DNA from: Campylobacterales bacterium
Lineage (GTDB): Bacteria > Campylobacterota > Campylobacteria > Campylobacterales > QNZT01
Length of the DNA stretch: 22,342 nt
Direction: 5' to 3'
Assembly (NCBI GenBank): GCA_027080605.1
Contig: JALWRO010000131.1
Coordinates: 1-22,342, forward strand
The notes below the pieces were generated by a model. That model was not told where the DNA came from. It did not search any database and saw only the letters and a list, made by a program, of their open reading frames with translations. The position numbers were made by a program, and so were the translations under genes. Positions 20,483 to 22,342 of the stretch are shown in pieces. Every line of letters begins with the position of its first letter. Within the stretch, counting starts at the first letter, position 1.

Positions 20483-21786
20483 TATTTGAGTGCCTCTGCA
20501 ATAAGTTCAAGCGGATTTTTAAAGACGATGGCATCGTCGCCGCTGTTGTTGAGTGATTCGCTGATCTGCACGCGACACGCGCTGCACTCTGCCGAAACAT
20601 AGGTCGCTTTTGTCTCTTTAATCATTGCCGCTTTTGGTTTGCCCGCGAGTTCTGCCAGATGAAACTTTTCTGTCTGCATCGTGACACCGCCGAAGCCGCA
20701 GCAGCGGTTTGGATCACTCATCTCCTGCATAGGATAGTTTGCAGAGAGCAGGTTTCTCGGTTCTTGCCAGATTCCCTGCACTTTTCGGGCATGGCAAGGA
20801 TCGTGGTAGGTGACAATCTCATCAAACTGTTTGCCTTTTGCTTTGAGCAGTTCGGGGAGATTGGTATTGTCATGAAGCCACTGTGTCGCCATGAAAATCT
20901 TTTGTGTCACTTTTCTGGCTCTCTCTTCCCACTCCGGCATGTCGTGGTTTTTAAAAAATATCTCCCAGTCGTGCTTGACCATCGCCGAGCAGGTCGCTTC
21001 GGGGATCAGCATGGCATCATAGTCATCCATAAAGGTTTCAAAATATTCGATATTTTTCTTTGTCATGCGTTCCACAGAGTCTGTCGCCCCCGTAAAATAG
21101 GCGGGTGCGCCGCAACACTGCTGCTCTTTGGGAATGAAGACTTCGATATTGAGTTTTTCCAGAATTTCTATAAGACTTTTTCCGATGCCTTCATAGTTAT
21201 AGTTCCCCAGACAGCCTATAAATATGGCTACTTTCAGCTTTTTCTCCTGCGGTTTGGGTGCGGGGATATGTTCGGGGTAACTGTTCAGAAAGCTTGTCTT
21301 CATCATGGACGGAATGAGTCTGCCTTTTTTCATCATCGGTAGTGAAAAACGTGCTTTCAGACCTCTTCCTTTGGGATCTTCCGCCAGCGCGCAGGTTTTG
21401 AACATGAAGCCAAACTTCATGACAATATCCATCACCTTTCGGTGCTCCAGAAAGTAAAAGGCGATACGCTTGAACCATGCGATACCGAACTTTTCGGCAA
21501 TATCCGCGCGCACCTCTTCGATGACCATATCTGTCGGCAGCGAATTGGGGCAGACATCGACACAGTTGGTACACAAAAAACAGCTTTCAAAAATATTTTT
21601 GGCGGTTTTGTCCAGAGGGAGATTGCCCGCCTGATACTGCCCCAGAAGGTCGATGAAACCGCGTGGAGAAGTGGTCTCATCCGCATTGACCTGATGGATC
21701 GTACAGACGGGAATACACTTACCGCACTTGATACATGCGTCACTGGTTTCCTGAAAGTTAAAGATATCTTCTGTTTTCTTGCTCAT
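20482..21786 (-). CDS. CCG-domain iron-sulfur protein (GlpC/LutA/GlcF-like)
   Basis: A 434-residue cytoplasmic or membrane-associated Fe-S protein. The N-terminal part carries two [4Fe-4S] motifs, CIKCGKCIPVC (about 18-28) and CFLCTNCVDVC (about 69-79). Two cysteine-rich CCG domains follow: FIGC...QQCCGAP and YHDPCH...NRCCGFGG, as in HdrB, GlpC and the glycolate and lactate oxidation subunits. Such proteins pass electrons from a dehydrogenase or between thiols and quinones. No flavin dehydrogenase partner lies in the window, so substrate is unknown. Its ATG overlaps the hemN stop (ATGA), and the same arrangement continues into lgt. It might serve as redox partner in anaerobic haem synthesis, but this is only suggested by position. 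Confidence 0.85.
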   Translation of the reverse strand: MSKKTEDIFNFQETSDACIKCGKCIPVCTIHQVNADETTSPRGFIDLLGQYQAGNLPLDKTAKNIFESCFLCTNCVDVCPNSLPTDMVIEEVRADIAEKFGIAWFKRIAFYFLEHRKVMDIVMKFGFMFKTCALAEDPKGRGLKARFSLPMMKKGRLIPSMMKTSFLNSYPEHIPAPKPQEKKLKVAIFIGCLGNYNYEGIGKSLIEILEKLNIEVFIPKEQQCCGAPAYFTGATDSVERMTKKNIEYFETFMDDYDAMLIPEATCSAMVKHDWEIFFKNHDMPEWEERARKVTQKIFMATQWLHDNTNLPELLKAKGKQFDEIVTYHDPCHARKVQGIWQEPRNLLSANYPMQEMSDPNRCCGFGGVTMQTEKFHLAELAGKPKAAMIKETKATYVSAECSACRVQISESLNNSGDDAIVFKNPLELIAEALK

Positions 21787-22342
21787 ATTGTCTTACTGAA
21801 TGTCTTTTTGCTTGCGGCATGTTTGTTCATGTAGGCATCGAATACCATTGCAATGTTACGTATTAGCATCTCTCCGGTAGGGCTGGCTTTGATCTCCTCT
21901 TTGGTAACGGAAACGATATCGGCATCCTGAAATTCTTTGAGTGCATCGAGACTCTCTTTGAAATAGTCGCCAAAGTTTATACCAAACGTTTTTTCTATTT
22001 TGGGGATATTGAGTTTGAAGTTACTCATCAACTCCATAATCACGGCATTGCGTATGACATCGTCTTCAGTCAGCTTGATGCCCCTTTCCACAGGAAGTCT
22101 GCCTTCGTCGATCGCTGTTTCGTATTCGTGCATATTTTTATAGTTTTGGACATAGTAGTCTTTGCCTTCGCCGATACTGGTCAGTCCCACACCGATCAGG
22201 TCTGCGCCGCCTTTGGTGGTATAGCCTTGAAAGTTTCGGTGCAGTTCGCCTTTTTCAATCGCTTTGAAGAGTTCGTCTTCTGGTTTTGCGAAGTGATCCA
22301 TGCCGACCATTTTGTATCCTTCGGAAGTGAAGTAGTCGATAG
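21783..22342 (-). CDS. hemN: Oxygen-independent coproporphyrinogen III oxidase, C-terminal part; 5' end outside window
   Basis: The last 186 or so codons of a radical-SAM enzyme of haem biosynthesis, open through the right edge. The radical-SAM cysteine motif lies outside. The visible sequence has the hemN segment GYKMVGMDHFAKPEDEL, followed by LHRNFQGYTTKGG and ADLIGVGLTSIG, all diagnostic of HemN and not of HemW. The C-terminal helical domain is complete. An internal ATG at 22308-22310 is not the start, because the frame and the homologous residues continue upstream. It is the first gene visible of the minus-strand operon and overlaps the next gene by 4 bp. Confidence 0.93.
   Translation of the reverse strand, partial: IDYFTSEGYKMVGMDHFAKPEDELFKAIEKGELHRNFQGYTTKGGADLIGVGLTSIGEGKDYYVQNYKNMHEYETAIDEGRLPVERGIKLTEDDVIRNAVIMELMSNFKLNIPKIEKTFGINFGDYFKESLDALKEFQDADIVSVTKEEIKASPTGEMLIRNIAMVFDAYMNKHAASKKTFSKTI

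Overview
The window looks like a chromosomal segment of a sulfur-metabolising member of the Campylobacterota (Sulfurimonas/Sulfurovum-like). This is an inference from gene content: a psrABC-type molybdoenzyme, a hemN - CCG-domain Fe-S protein - lgt operon, a soluble kinase with an HQWRQPL H-box, and short intergenic spaces. No rRNA, tRNA, CRISPR array or insertion sequence was found, and no stretch over 300 bases lacks a gene.

Bases 1-9178 form a copper-handling island. It holds a Tat-exported PcoA/CopA-type multicopper oxidase (partial, minus strand), a small secreted Cys/Met-rich protein, a Cu(I) P-type ATPase with YHS and heavy-metal-binding N-terminal domains, an orphan OmpR-family response regulator (minus), a lipoprotein-anchored CueO-like multicopper oxidase with a Met-rich insert, and a short DsbD-like thiol:disulfide carrier. 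The main discovery is that all six start sites have the same architecture. A 17-bp direct repeat (T[A/C]CACA - 5 bp - T[A/C]CACA, 11-bp period) points in the direction of the gene. A -10 hexamer follows exactly 9 bp later, and the start codon lies 34-38 bp after the first base of the -10. This defines a local regulon, most simply controlled by the response regulator encoded within it, which has such a box at its own promoter. The geometry also decides four ambiguous gene starts.

Bases 9191-13535 (minus) hold a three-gene membrane-bound molybdoenzyme operon of the polysulfide/thiosulfate reductase type: Tat-exported catalytic subunit, four-cluster ferredoxin subunit and NrfD-like membrane subunit, with overlapping junctions. 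Then come rdgB (minus), a 241-bp divergent intergenic region with a perfect 28-bp inverted repeat, a YajR-like MFS transporter, and a YqaA-family membrane protein that begins at the codon right after the transporter's stop.

The right end (16264-22342) is a minus-strand run: hemN (partial), a GlpC/LutA-like CCG-domain Fe-S protein, lgt, a soluble PAS-PAS histidine kinase and a REC-GGDEF-EAL cyclic-di-GMP protein. The genes are coupled or closely spaced. The kinase's ribosome-binding site is buried in a perfect hairpin between lgt and the kinase. The last gene of this run overlaps the tail of the YqaA gene by 29 bp, convergently.
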